A program made the position numbers and the translations under genes. From positions 1-5,695 of the forward strand of contig CAKZVG010000019.1 in the NCBI GenBank assembly GCA_937921835.1: DNA of 5,695 bases, given 5' to 3'. Shown piece after piece: positions 1 to 5,637 of the stretch; position 1 is the first letter of the stretch; each line of letters begins with the position of its first letter. Under the pieces are notes generated by a model, which made no database searches, was not told the DNA's origin, and worked only from the letters and a program-made list of their open reading frames with translations. This stretch comes from an uncultured Bryobacteraceae bacterium. GTDB taxonomy: Bacteria > Acidobacteriota > Terriglobia > Bryobacterales > Bryobacteraceae.

Positions 1-165
1 CCCATCATCGAGCAGGACGTGGCGCGCGTTTCCCACCGCCAGGACCTGGAGGACTTTCTCCAGTTAGGCCGGGATCTGGAGCGGGTGGTGCTGGCGCGCG
101 CCGTGCGCTGGCACCTGGAGCGGCGCGTGCTCTGCTACGCCAACAAGACGGTCGTGTTCGTGTAG
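1..165 (+). CDS. C-terminal end of an unidentified protein (5' truncated by the window)
   Basis: Reading frame 1 is open from the first base to a TAG at 163-165 and gives the last 54 residues of a protein that starts outside the window. The fragment is rich in charged residues and probably helical in its first two thirds (segments such as [19 protein letters not shown] and [13 protein letters not shown]). It ends in a short hydrophobic strand, KTVVFV. Codon use is strongly GC at the third position, as in the neighbouring genes, which supports real coding. I do not recognise the family from this tail: there is no catalytic motif, no membrane segment and no cysteine pair (one Cys only). Its stop lies 6 nt from the stop of the convergent transporter gene. 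The upstream sequence would be needed to name it. Confidence 0.6.
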   Translation, partial: PIIEQDVARVSHRQDLEDFLQLGRDLERVVLARAVRWHLERRVLCYANKTVVFV

Positions 166-171
166 CCGGTT

Positions 172-1179
172 TCAGTAGAGCGGCGCGACGGAAACCATCC
201 CCAGCCCCGCCAGGAACAGGATCATCATCAGGGCCAGCAGCAGCTTGACGCGCGCGGTCGAACCGGCGAACTCCTTCCAGAGCAGCAGCCCCCACAAGGC
301 GGAGATCATCGTGGCCCCCTGCCCCATGGCGTAACTCATGGCGGGGCTGACGTTGACCTCGCGCGGCGCGCTGGCGGCCACGAAGTTCGAGACCGCTCCC
401 ACGCACCAGATGATTCCGCCCAGCACCCCCAGGATGTGCTGCCGGAAAGTCCCCTTGAAGTAATCGAAGGGCGAAAGCGGCGGACCCTCGACCGGCGCGT
501 TCATCATCACCGTCCCGAAAAAGAAGGTCGACAGGAACACGCCCGCGGCAAAAACCAGCGAAATGGCGTAAGGGCCGAGGCCGAAATCCGTCGCCTTTCC
601 CATCTCGACCAGCGGATAGAACGTGCCCATGAGGACGCCGGCCACCAGGCTGAGCGCGATGCCGAGCGCCGTGTTCCGCTTTCTGGCGCCCGCGGCCGCC
701 TTGGATGCCTCGTGAGAGTGGTAGGCCACCGCGTCCAGTACGATCGCCACCACCACCAGCGCCACGCCGGCAAACAACAGCAGCGGGTTTCCGGCCGGCT
801 TCAGAACGTAGTTCCAGATCACGCCGATGACCAGCGCCAGGCCGATCCCCACCGGGAAAGCGACCGCCAGCCCGGCGATGGTGATCGCGGCCACCAGCAG
901 GATGTTGGCCAGGTTGAACACCACCCCGCCCGCGAATCCGGCCAGCATCCGCAGCCGGCTGGCGATGAGGAAGTTGTCCATGACGGTGATTTCCTCCGTC
1001 ATCGACCCGAAGGTGAAGGCCGCCACGGCCGCCGCCAGCAGCACCCCGAAGGAGTAATCGAAGTAGTAGAGTTCGAACCGCCACTTGCCGGTCAACTTGG
1101 TTGTGTTCGCCCAGGATCCCCAGCAGATCATCGACAGGATGGTCAGAAGAAGCGCGGAGAGGTAAGTGGCGGGAAGCAT
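172..1179 (-). CDS. Ureide permease-like, DMT-superfamily 10-helix transporter
   Basis: This is a 335-residue integral membrane protein that probably moves a small polar solute across the inner membrane. Ten hydrophobic segments are visible, roughly at 6-24, 40-59, 78-96, 98-124, 131-152, 170-190, 203-222, 246-268, 280-301 and 311-331, as expected for the drug/metabolite transporter fold with two five-helix repeats. From memory, the blocks WGSWANTTKL, YYFDYSFGVLLAA.AAFTFGS, AGGVVFNLANILL and VIGVIWNYVL match the N-terminal half of plant ureide permeases (UPS, allantoin and uracil carriers). The long cytosolic loop with a Walker A motif known from plant UPS is absent; a short basic loop (about 154-169, HSHEASKAAAGARKRN) takes its place. 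Related bacterial proteins are often labelled GRP sugar or multidrug DMT permeases, so the substrate is open. The ATG is preceded by a weak AGG (ACAGG, 6 nt upstream). The gene is transcribed apart from the M28 gene, across a 102-nt gap. Confidence 0.88.
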   Translation of the reverse strand: MLPATYLSALLLTILSMICWGSWANTTKLTGKWRFELYYFDYSFGVLLAAAVAAFTFGSMTEEITVMDNFLIASRLRMLAGFAGGVVFNLANILLVAAITIAGLAVAFPVGIGLALVIGVIWNYVLKPAGNPLLLFAGVALVVVAIVLDAVAYHSHEASKAAAGARKRNTALGIALSLVAGVLMGTFYPLVEMGKATDFGLGPYAISLVFAAGVFLSTFFFGTVMMNAPVEGPPLSPFDYFKGTFRQHILGVLGGIIWCVGAVSNFVAASAPREVNVSPAMSYAMGQGATMISALWGLLLWKEFAGSTARVKLLLALMMILFLAGLGMVSVAPLY

Positions 1180-1204
1180 GGTTAACCTGTGTTTCGGACA
1201 AGTG

Positions 1205-1234
1205 AGGGTACAACGAATCGCCGGCCCCGGTCAA
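1205..1234 (-). promoter_or_regulatory. Possible sigma-70-type promoter for the transporter gene
   Basis: On the minus strand, TTGACC (1234-1229) matches five of six bases of the -35 consensus. It is followed after 18 nt by TACCCT (1210-1205), which keeps the key T, A and final T of a -10 box. Transcription would begin near 1198, leaving a leader of about 19 nt before the ATG at 1179. The -10 match is poor in its centre, so this is a candidate only. It lies in the gap between the transporter and the end of the M28 gene, where a separate promoter would be expected if the transporter is not read through from upstream. Confidence 0.3.
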
Positions 1235-1272
1235 TAGCCCGGCCGCCGCGAGAATTGCGCCCTGGAGCGGAG

Positions 1273-1282
1273 GTACCGGTAC
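1273..1282. repeat. Perfect 10-bp palindrome at the end of the M28 gene
   Basis: GTACCGGTAC is a perfect palindrome that touches the last base of the M28 stop codon (TAG on the minus strand, 1284-1282). It has no loop and no following T-run, so it is not an intrinsic terminator by itself. It may be chance or a protein-binding site. The rest of the gap 1180-1281 holds only an imperfect GC-rich hairpin around 1220-1245 and the candidate promoter. Confidence 0.3.
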
Positions 1283-3132
1283 TACTTCCGCTCGCCGAGC
1301 GTAACCACGGCTTCCACCACCTCGCCGCCGCGACGGACCTTCACCGTCACCCTGTCGCCGGGCTTTCTGGCGCGCAGCGCGTAGGTGAAGTCATAGAGGC
1401 TCTGGATGGGTTTGCCGTCGAACTCGAAAAGGATGTCGCCGCCCTTGAGACCCGCTTCGTCCGCCGGAGAACCCGGGCGGACGTCGGAGAAACGCATGCC
1501 GCCGGGGATTTCGGCGAAATCGGGGACGCTGCCGAAATAGGCGCCATAGCCGCCGCCCATGCCCGCGCGCGCCTTGGGAGCCTCGACGCGCACGAACTCC
1601 GGCCGGGCGGTGTCGTTGGCCAGCCGCCGGGTGACACCGGCCAGCAGCGCCAGCAGCCGCGCCGTCTCGGGCGCGCTGATCTTGTCCCAGGTGTCGCTCG
1701 GCCGGTGGTAATCGGCGTGCAGCCCGGAGAAAAAGAACAGCACCGGCACCTGCCGGGTGGTGAACGAGGTGTGGTCGCTCGAACCGTAACCGGTGTGATC
1801 GGAGAGATCGGCCTTCAGGCTGTGGAGGGCGGCTTCTTCCTCCACGAGCTTCCTGAGAGTGCTGCCGGTGGCGGCGCCGCCCACGTAGACCTTGCCGTCC
1901 CGGATTCGGCCGATCATGTCCAGGTTGATCATGGCCACCGCCTTTTCGATGGGAAGCGGCGAATTGTTGACGAAGTAGCTGGAGCCGAGCAGGCCCAGTT
2001 CCTCGCCTGCGAAGCACAGGAACAAAATGCCACGCCGCTGTTTTGGTCCGGCAGCGAAGTGCCGCGCCAGTTCGATCACCCCCGCCGTGCCCGAGGCGTT
2101 GTCGTCGGCGCCCAGGTGGGGGGCGCCGGCTTCGGCGGGCGACATGGAGAACTGCTCGCCGAGACCCAGGTGATCGTAGTGGGCGCCGATGACGACGTAC
2201 TCATCGGTCTCGCCGGGCAGGTAGCCGGCCACGTTGTTGACCACCCGGCTGTCGCGCTGCACGTCGGCGGCCAGTCGGATGGTGAAGTCCTCCGGCAGGG
2301 CGAAGGAGCGCGGCTGGAGGTCCTTGTCGATCTCCTCCTGGATGGCCTTGAGGTCCTTGCCGGCCTCGGAGATCCAGGCCGAGACGATCTCGGCCTTCAC
2401 CTGCACGAAGGGGATGCCGGCGTTGTTGGGTCCCACCGAGCGGGCGAACTTCTCCAGGGAATCTGGCGTGCCGGCATGCTGGCCGTTGTTCAGCAGGATC
2501 ACGCCCGCCGCGCCATGGGCCTTGGCGTTGGCGGCCTTGCTGAAGAACTGCGCGTGCTCGGTGTAGGAGCGGCCGGCGAAGACGCTCTTCTCGTCGTTTT
2601 CCTGCGGCTCGTGGCGCAACACGATCACCAGCTTGCCCCGCACGTCGAGTCCGGCGTAATCGTCGTAGTTGTACTCGGCCGCGGTGATGCCGTAGCCGGC
2701 GAAGACCACCGGCGCGGAGACCTCGGCGCTGGCCGAGAAGTTGAAGGGGCGGAAATCCAAGTCGGCTTGCAGTTTCCGGGTCTTGCCGCGGTGGCGGATC
2801 TCCAGCCGGTTGTTCTTGCCGAGCCGCGCGTTGGTGGTGACCCGGAACGCCTGCTCGAAGCCTTTCGCCGCGCCGGGCGGCTGGAGTCCGGCGTCCCGGA
2901 ACTGGCGGACGATGTAGTTTGCGGCCTGGTCGAGTTCCGGCATGCCGGTGCCGCGTCCCTTGAGTTCCGGCGAGGCGAGATACTTGACGTGTTCGAGGTA
3001 ACGCGCGGGATCGAAGTCCGGCGTCGCGCTCCAGGCGAGCGCGGCGAGGACGGCAACAACGGCCGCGCGCAGACCCCAGCGCAAGGCGCGCGAAAAGGCC
3101 GGCGCGGCGGCCGGCGAGTCCGAATCCTTCAT
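1282..3132 (-). CDS. Secreted M28 zinc peptidase with PA and PDZ domains
   Basis: This 616-residue exported metallopeptidase probably removes N-terminal residues from peptides outside the cytoplasm. A basic N-terminus and a hydrophobic stretch at about 21-36 form a signal peptide or anchor, with ALA (31-33) a possible cleavage site. A PA-type insert or lid spans about 135-260 (VVFAGYGITAAEYNYDDY; GAAGVILLNN). The M28 catalytic core follows, with all expected residues visible: H318 (GAHYDH), bridging D343 (GADDNASG), catalytic E377 with ligand E378 (FAGEELG), D405 (NLDMIG) and H476 (ADYHRPSDTWDKI). A PDZ domain occupies about 530-615 (SDVRPGSPADEAGLKGGDILFEFDGKPI). The length suits bacterial PA-M28-PDZ proteins. 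An AAGGGG ribosome site ends 4 nt before the ATG. The gene lies 18 nt after the DsbA-like gene, so the two are probably cotranscribed. The protein has only one cysteine (C373). The exact peptide substrate cannot be read from the sequence. Confidence 0.95.
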   Translation of the reverse strand: MKDSDSPAAAPAFSRALRWGLRAAVVAVLAALAWSATPDFDPARYLEHVKYLASPELKGRGTGMPELDQAANYIVRQFRDAGLQPPGAAKGFEQAFRVTTNARLGKNNRLEIRHRGKTRKLQADLDFRPFNFSASAEVSAPVVFAGYGITAAEYNYDDYAGLDVRGKLVIVLRHEPQENDEKSVFAGRSYTEHAQFFSKAANAKAHGAAGVILLNNGQHAGTPDSLEKFARSVGPNNAGIPFVQVKAEIVSAWISEAGKDLKAIQEEIDKDLQPRSFALPEDFTIRLAADVQRDSRVVNNVAGYLPGETDEYVVIGAHYDHLGLGEQFSMSPAEAGAPHLGADDNASGTAGVIELARHFAAGPKQRRGILFLCFAGEELGLLGSSYFVNNSPLPIEKAVAMINLDMIGRIRDGKVYVGGAATGSTLRKLVEEEAALHSLKADLSDHTGYGSSDHTSFTTRQVPVLFFFSGLHADYHRPSDTWDKISAPETARLLALLAGVTRRLANDTARPEFVRVEAPKARAGMGGGYGAYFGSVPDFAEIPGGMRFSDVRPGSPADEAGLKGGDILFEFDGKPIQSLYDFTYALRARKPGDRVTVKVRRGGEVVEAVVTLGERK

Positions 3133-3136
3133 ATTG

Positions 3137-3142
3137 CCCCTT
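3137..3142 (-). promoter_or_regulatory. Ribosome binding site of the M28 peptidase gene
   Basis: On the minus strand, AAGGGG lies 4 nt upstream of the ATG at 3132-3130. It is inside the 18-nt gap after the TAG of the DsbA-like gene (3153-3151). It fixes the M28 start and fits translation in one operon with the upstream gene. Confidence 0.55.
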
Positions 3143-3150
3143 GAGCGAAA

Positions 3151-4119
3151 CTACTTTGACGAAAGCGGCGACGGCAGCGTCACCGAGCAGCAGGCCGCAT
3201 CGTCACCCGCGTTCCTGGCGGTTTTCTGGTACTCCAGTTCGAAGTCGATGATCTGCTTCAGCCCCTGCCACGGCACCTGTCCGGTCAGGCGCCGCCCGTT
3301 CACGAACAGCGTGGGCAGGGAATTGACGCCCAGCGCTTTCGCTTCCGCAATGTTCTTTTCGATCTGCGGCTCGGTGGCCTTGGTGTCCATGCAGCGGGTA
3401 AGCTGGAGCGCGTCCAGTTTCTTCCCGGCGGCGAATTCGAGGATCTTGGCCCGCACGTTGGCCGCGTTGATCTCGCCCTGCTTGTCGAAGATCCAGTCGT
3501 GATAGTCCCAAAAGGCGGCCGGATTCAGGCGGGCGATGCAGTGGCCGGCGATCGAAGCCGCGCGCGCCCAGTCGTGAATCGCGTCCAGCGGGTAGTCCTT
3601 AAAATAAACCCGGACCTCCTTCGGGAAGGTCTTCACGACATGCTCCCGGAGCATCTTGGCTTCTTCGCGGCAGAACGGGCACTGGAAATCGCTGAACACC
3701 ACCAGGACCACCGGCGCGCCCGGCGTGCCGTAAGCCGGCGCGAACTCCGTCTTGAGCCTGTCCAGGTCGGGCTTGAAGGGGTTCTCGCGCACGTCGTAGA
3801 CGGTGGCGCGCAGGATGGTTCGCCCATCTTTGGAAACGTAGAATGTCTCCTCCTGCGAGGCGGCGCCGGCCGAGCCGGTGACCTTCACCTCGACGAATCC
3901 AGGCACCCGTGACGGCTTGGGATCGGCGATCTTGACGGCGATCTGGGGCCCCCATACGAACAGATGGCGGATATAGGCCTCCATCGTGGGCTTGTCGAGA
4001 GCGGACTTGGCGGCCGCCGCGGCGGGAGCGGGCGGCTTGACGGGGGCTTGCCAGCCAGCCAACAGGGATCCAACCGGCAGACAAAACAAAAGCCCAGCGG
4101 CGCGAAGAGACATATTCAT
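3151..4119 (-). CDS. Exported DsbA-like thioredoxin-fold protein with extra N-terminal domain
   Basis: This 322-residue protein is probably a thiol-disulfide oxidoreductase acting outside the cytoplasm. A hydrophobic signal peptide covers about residues 4-24 and is followed by an Ala/Pro-rich linker (25-40). An extra domain at about 42-115 (KPTMEAYIRHLFVWGPQI; then an FYVSKDGR hairpin) precedes the catalytic domain; such an N-terminal part is not in classical DsbA. The thioredoxin-like domain begins near 130 and carries the active site C147-P-F-C150 in VVFSDFQCPFCREEA. The cis-proline loop is at SLPT (P269), followed by LFVNGRRLTGQ. A helical insert separates them. Two further cysteines, C194 and C243, could form a second disulfide, and the tail carries an adjacent pair, C310-C311. 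The ATG at 4119 has no clear ribosome site; an in-frame ATG at 4113 is the alternative and fits a leaderless transcript from the TACAAT at 4126-4121. The gene heads the unit with the M28 peptidase. Oxidase, reductase and isomerase roles cannot be separated from the sequence. Confidence 0.9.
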   Translation of the reverse strand: MNMSLRAAGLLFCLPVGSLLAGWQAPVKPPAPAAAAAKSALDKPTMEAYIRHLFVWGPQIAVKIADPKPSRVPGFVEVKVTGSAGAASQEETFYVSKDGRTILRATVYDVRENPFKPDLDRLKTEFAPAYGTPGAPVVLVVFSDFQCPFCREEAKMLREHVVKTFPKEVRVYFKDYPLDAIHDWARAASIAGHCIARLNPAAFWDYHDWIFDKQGEINAANVRAKILEFAAGKKLDALQLTRCMDTKATEPQIEKNIAEAKALGVNSLPTLFVNGRRLTGQVPWQGLKQIIDFELEYQKTARNAGDDAACCSVTLPSPLSSK

Positions 4120-4120
4120 T

Positions 4121-4164
4121 ATTGTAATTCACGCGGCCCGCCGGCTCGCCGGGAACGTTACAAT
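4121..4164. promoter_or_regulatory. Divergent control region with inverted repeat ATTGTAA-N30-TTACAAT
   Basis: The gap between the DsbA-like and XdhC-like genes carries ATTGTAA (4121-4127) and its exact inverse TTACAAT (4158-4164), separated by 30 GC-rich bases. Each arm, read outward, gives TACAAT, a five-of-six match to the sigma-70 -10 box: 4126-4121 for the minus unit and 4159-4164 for the plus unit. No -35 hexamer is visible at the usual distance on either side, so the promoters would be unusual or activator-dependent. The repeat could instead, or also, be an operator. If the plus-strand box is real, transcription starts near 4171, before the GGAG at 4176. On the minus strand it would start near 4114, next to the ATG at 4113. 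Confidence 0.4.
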
Positions 4165-4175
4165 GGAAAGCGTCC

Positions 4176-4179
4176 GGAG
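4176..4179 (+). promoter_or_regulatory. Ribosome binding site supporting the 4184 start of the XdhC-like gene
   Basis: GGAG lies 4 nt before the ATG at 4184-4186. A competing site, GGGAA at 4151-4155, lies 7 nt before the in-frame ATG at 4163. The 4163 ATG overlaps the candidate -10 box TACAAT (4159-4164), so it would be missing from a transcript made there. This favours 4184 but does not settle it. Confidence 0.4.
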
Positions 4180-4183
4180 CGCG

Positions 4184-5047
4184 ATGCCAGAAACGAGCGA
4201 GTTTCCAGCCAGCGACGTCTTCGAGGAACTGGTCCGGCTGCGGCGCGCCGGCCGCAAGTGCGCGCTGGCCACCATCGTTCAGGTGAACGGCTCGATCCCC
4301 AGCTACGAAAGCGCCAAGATGCTGATCCGCGACGACGGCAGCATGCTGGGGACCGTCGGCGGCGGCTGCGTGGAAGCCGAAGTCTGGACCGCCGGCCGCG
4401 AAGTCATCGAAACCGAAAAGCCGAAGCACCTGAGCTTCACCCTCAACCAGGACGCCGCCTACGAAAACGGGCTGATCTGCGGGGGGCAGTTGAACGTGTT
4501 TGTCGAACCCGTGGTTCCCCAGCCGCGCGCCGTCATTTTCGGCGCCGGGCACATCTCGAAGAGCCTCGCCAAGGTCGCCCGCACGGCGGGCTTCGCCACC
4601 GTGATCGTGGACGACCGCGAGGCCTTCGCCTGCCGCGACCGCTTCCCCGAGGCCGATGAAATCTTCGCCGAGGACTACGAGACGGTGTTCCCGAAGCTCA
4701 CCATCGGGGCGTCCAGCTACCTGATCGTGGTCACCCGCGGCCATCGCGACGACCTGCGCGTGCTGCGCTGGGCGGTCACGACGCCGGCGCGCTATATCGC
4801 GATGATCGGCAGCAAGCGCAAGGTGATCGGCGTGGTGAAGGAACTCGAGAAGGAAGGGATCCCGCGCGAGGCGTTCGACCGCCTTTTCGCTCCCATGGGA
4901 CTCGACATCGGCGCCGTCACGCCGGAGGAGATCGCCGTCTCGGTGGTGGCCGAGATGATCGCGGTGCGGCGTGGCGCGGCGCCGGGATGGCGGGCGCTCT
5001 CGAAGTCGATTTTCGCCGCCGAAGCCGCGCGAGCCGTGTTGAAGTGA
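4184..5047 (+). CDS. xdhC: XdhC/CoxI-family molybdenum hydroxylase maturation protein
   Basis: This 287-residue cytoplasmic protein belongs to the XdhC/CoxI family. Characterised XdhC binds molybdenum cofactor, promotes its sulfuration and delivers it to xanthine dehydrogenase. The N-terminal XdhC/CoxI domain (about 10-110) shows LVRLRRAGRKCALATIV, SAKMLIRDDGSMLGTVGGGC (glycine motif and C62) and ICGGQLNVFVEP (C99). The C-terminal Rossmann domain (about 114-262) shows VIFGAGHISKSLA, VVTRGHRDDLRVLRWAV, MIGSKRKV and FAPMGLDIGAVTPEEIAVSVVAEMIAVRRG. Both domains are complete and the length is normal for two-domain members. The start at 4184 was chosen for its GGAG site; 4163 would add seven residues. 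The open frame extends back to 3986, but that part lies antisense to the DsbA-like gene and is not family-like. The stop overlaps the next gene's GTG, so the two are translationally coupled. Whether the target is a xanthine dehydrogenase, an aldehyde oxidoreductase or a CO dehydrogenase-like enzyme is not visible. Confidence 0.93.
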   Translation: MPETSEFPASDVFEELVRLRRAGRKCALATIVQVNGSIPSYESAKMLIRDDGSMLGTVGGGCVEAEVWTAGREVIETEKPKHLSFTLNQDAAYENGLICGGQLNVFVEPVVPQPRAVIFGAGHISKSLAKVARTAGFATVIVDDREAFACRDRFPEADEIFAEDYETVFPKLTIGASSYLIVVTRGHRDDLRVLRWAVTTPARYIAMIGSKRKVIGVVKELEKEGIPREAFDRLFAPMGLDIGAVTPEEIAVSVVAEMIAVRRGAAPGWRALSKSIFAAEAARAVLK

Positions 5048-5637
5048 ACCTGGCCGGAATCATCCTCGCCGCCGGAGAGTCGCGCCGCATGGGCCGTCCC
5101 AAGCCGCTGCTGGCCTTTCGCGGGGAGACTTTCCTCGACGCGCTGATCGCGGCGCTTTCGGCGGCCTGCTCGCCCGTCATCGTGGTGCTGGGCCACGAGG
5201 CCGCGGCGGTCGAGGAAGGCGCGCGGCGAAGGCGCGAGGCGCGCTTCGTGATCAACGCGGATTACCGCCAAGGCCAGATCACGTCGCTGCAACGCGGGCT
5301 ACGCGAGTTGCCCGAGGGCTGCGACGGCGCGCTCTTTACGCCGGTGGATTGCCCGGCGGTGACAGCCGGCACCGTCCGGCTGCTGGCCGCGGCCCTGCGC
5401 GCGGGCGCGGCCGTGGCGGTCCCGCGCCACCAGGGACGGCGAGGCCATCCGGTGGGGGTGGCCCGGCCCATCATCGGTGAACTGCTCGCCCTGCCGGAAA
5501 CCGGCTCGGCGCGCGAGGTGATCCACGCCCATCCCGGCGAGGTGGCGCTGGTGGACGTGGACGACCCCGGGATCGCGCTGGACGTGGACGATCCCGAGGC
5601 TTACCGGCGGCTGCTGGCGGAAGAGGCGCGAGCATGA
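5044..5637 (+). CDS. MocA-like molybdenum cofactor nucleotidyltransferase
   Basis: This 197-residue cytoplasmic protein has the MobA-like NTP-transferase fold. MocA uses CTP to convert molybdopterin cofactor to its cytosine dinucleotide, the form used by many bacterial molybdenum hydroxylases. The nucleotide-binding loop is at 8-23 (LAAGESRRMGRPKPLL); its AAG version, rather than the AGG of MobA, suggests the MocA type. The metal-binding aspartate motif is TPVDCPAV (D102). Later family motifs are GRRGHPVGVARP (131-142) and the C-terminal DVDDPEAYRRLL (180-191), all complete and of normal length. The GTG start at 5044 overlaps the xdhC TGA as GTGA. The family motif begins only six codons later, which rules out the longer in-frame ATG at 4987 inside xdhC. 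The end overlaps the next ATG as ATGA. Other members of this fold handle other nucleotides, but pairing with XdhC supports a molybdenum cofactor role. CTP rather than GTP specificity is inferred. Confidence 0.88.
   Translation: MNLAGIILAAGESRRMGRPKPLLAFRGETFLDALIAALSAACSPVIVVLGHEAAAVEEGARRRREARFVINADYRQGQITSLQRGLRELPEGCDGALFTPVDCPAVTAGTVRLLAAALRAGAAVAVPRHQGRRGHPVGVARPIIGELLALPETGSAREVIHAHPGEVALVDVDDPGIALDVDDPEAYRRLLAEEARA

Noticed and set aside
5..1234. A 409-codon minus-strand frame overlapping the transporter
   Set aside because: Its translation is R/G/A/P-rich without hydrophobic segments or motifs, whereas the overlapping frame gives ten clean membrane helices similar to ureide permeases.
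1220..1245. GC-rich imperfect hairpin in the transporter/M28 gap, considered as a terminator
   Set aside because: The pairing needs bulges and mismatches and no T-run follows on the minus strand. It also overlaps the candidate -35 box, so it is probably a by-product of GGCC-rich sequence.
1189..3144. A 651-codon open frame on the plus strand, antisense to almost the whole M28 gene
   Set aside because: The opposite frame encodes a peptidase with every M28 catalytic residue. The plus-strand translation is rich in R, G, A, V and H with no family motif, as expected from high third-position GC suppressing stops.
3986..4183. Longer N-terminus for the XdhC-like protein from the in-frame ATG at 3986
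   Set aside because: The extra 66 residues are the reverse complement of the DsbA-like signal and linker region, and XdhC proteins normally begin close to the VFEELVRLRRAG block.
3599..4744. A 381-codon minus-strand frame spanning the divergent gap and overlapping xdhC
   Set aside because: It runs antisense to XdhC motifs and out of frame with the DsbA-like protein. Its translation is low-complexity H/G/A/D-rich sequence typical of antisense shadows in GC-rich DNA.
4987..5043. Longer N-terminus for the MocA-like protein from the ATG at 4987
   Set aside because: This part overlaps the conserved end of xdhC and gives an R-rich stretch, while the nucleotidyltransferase fold starts directly with the strand NLAGIILAAG after the GTG at 5044.
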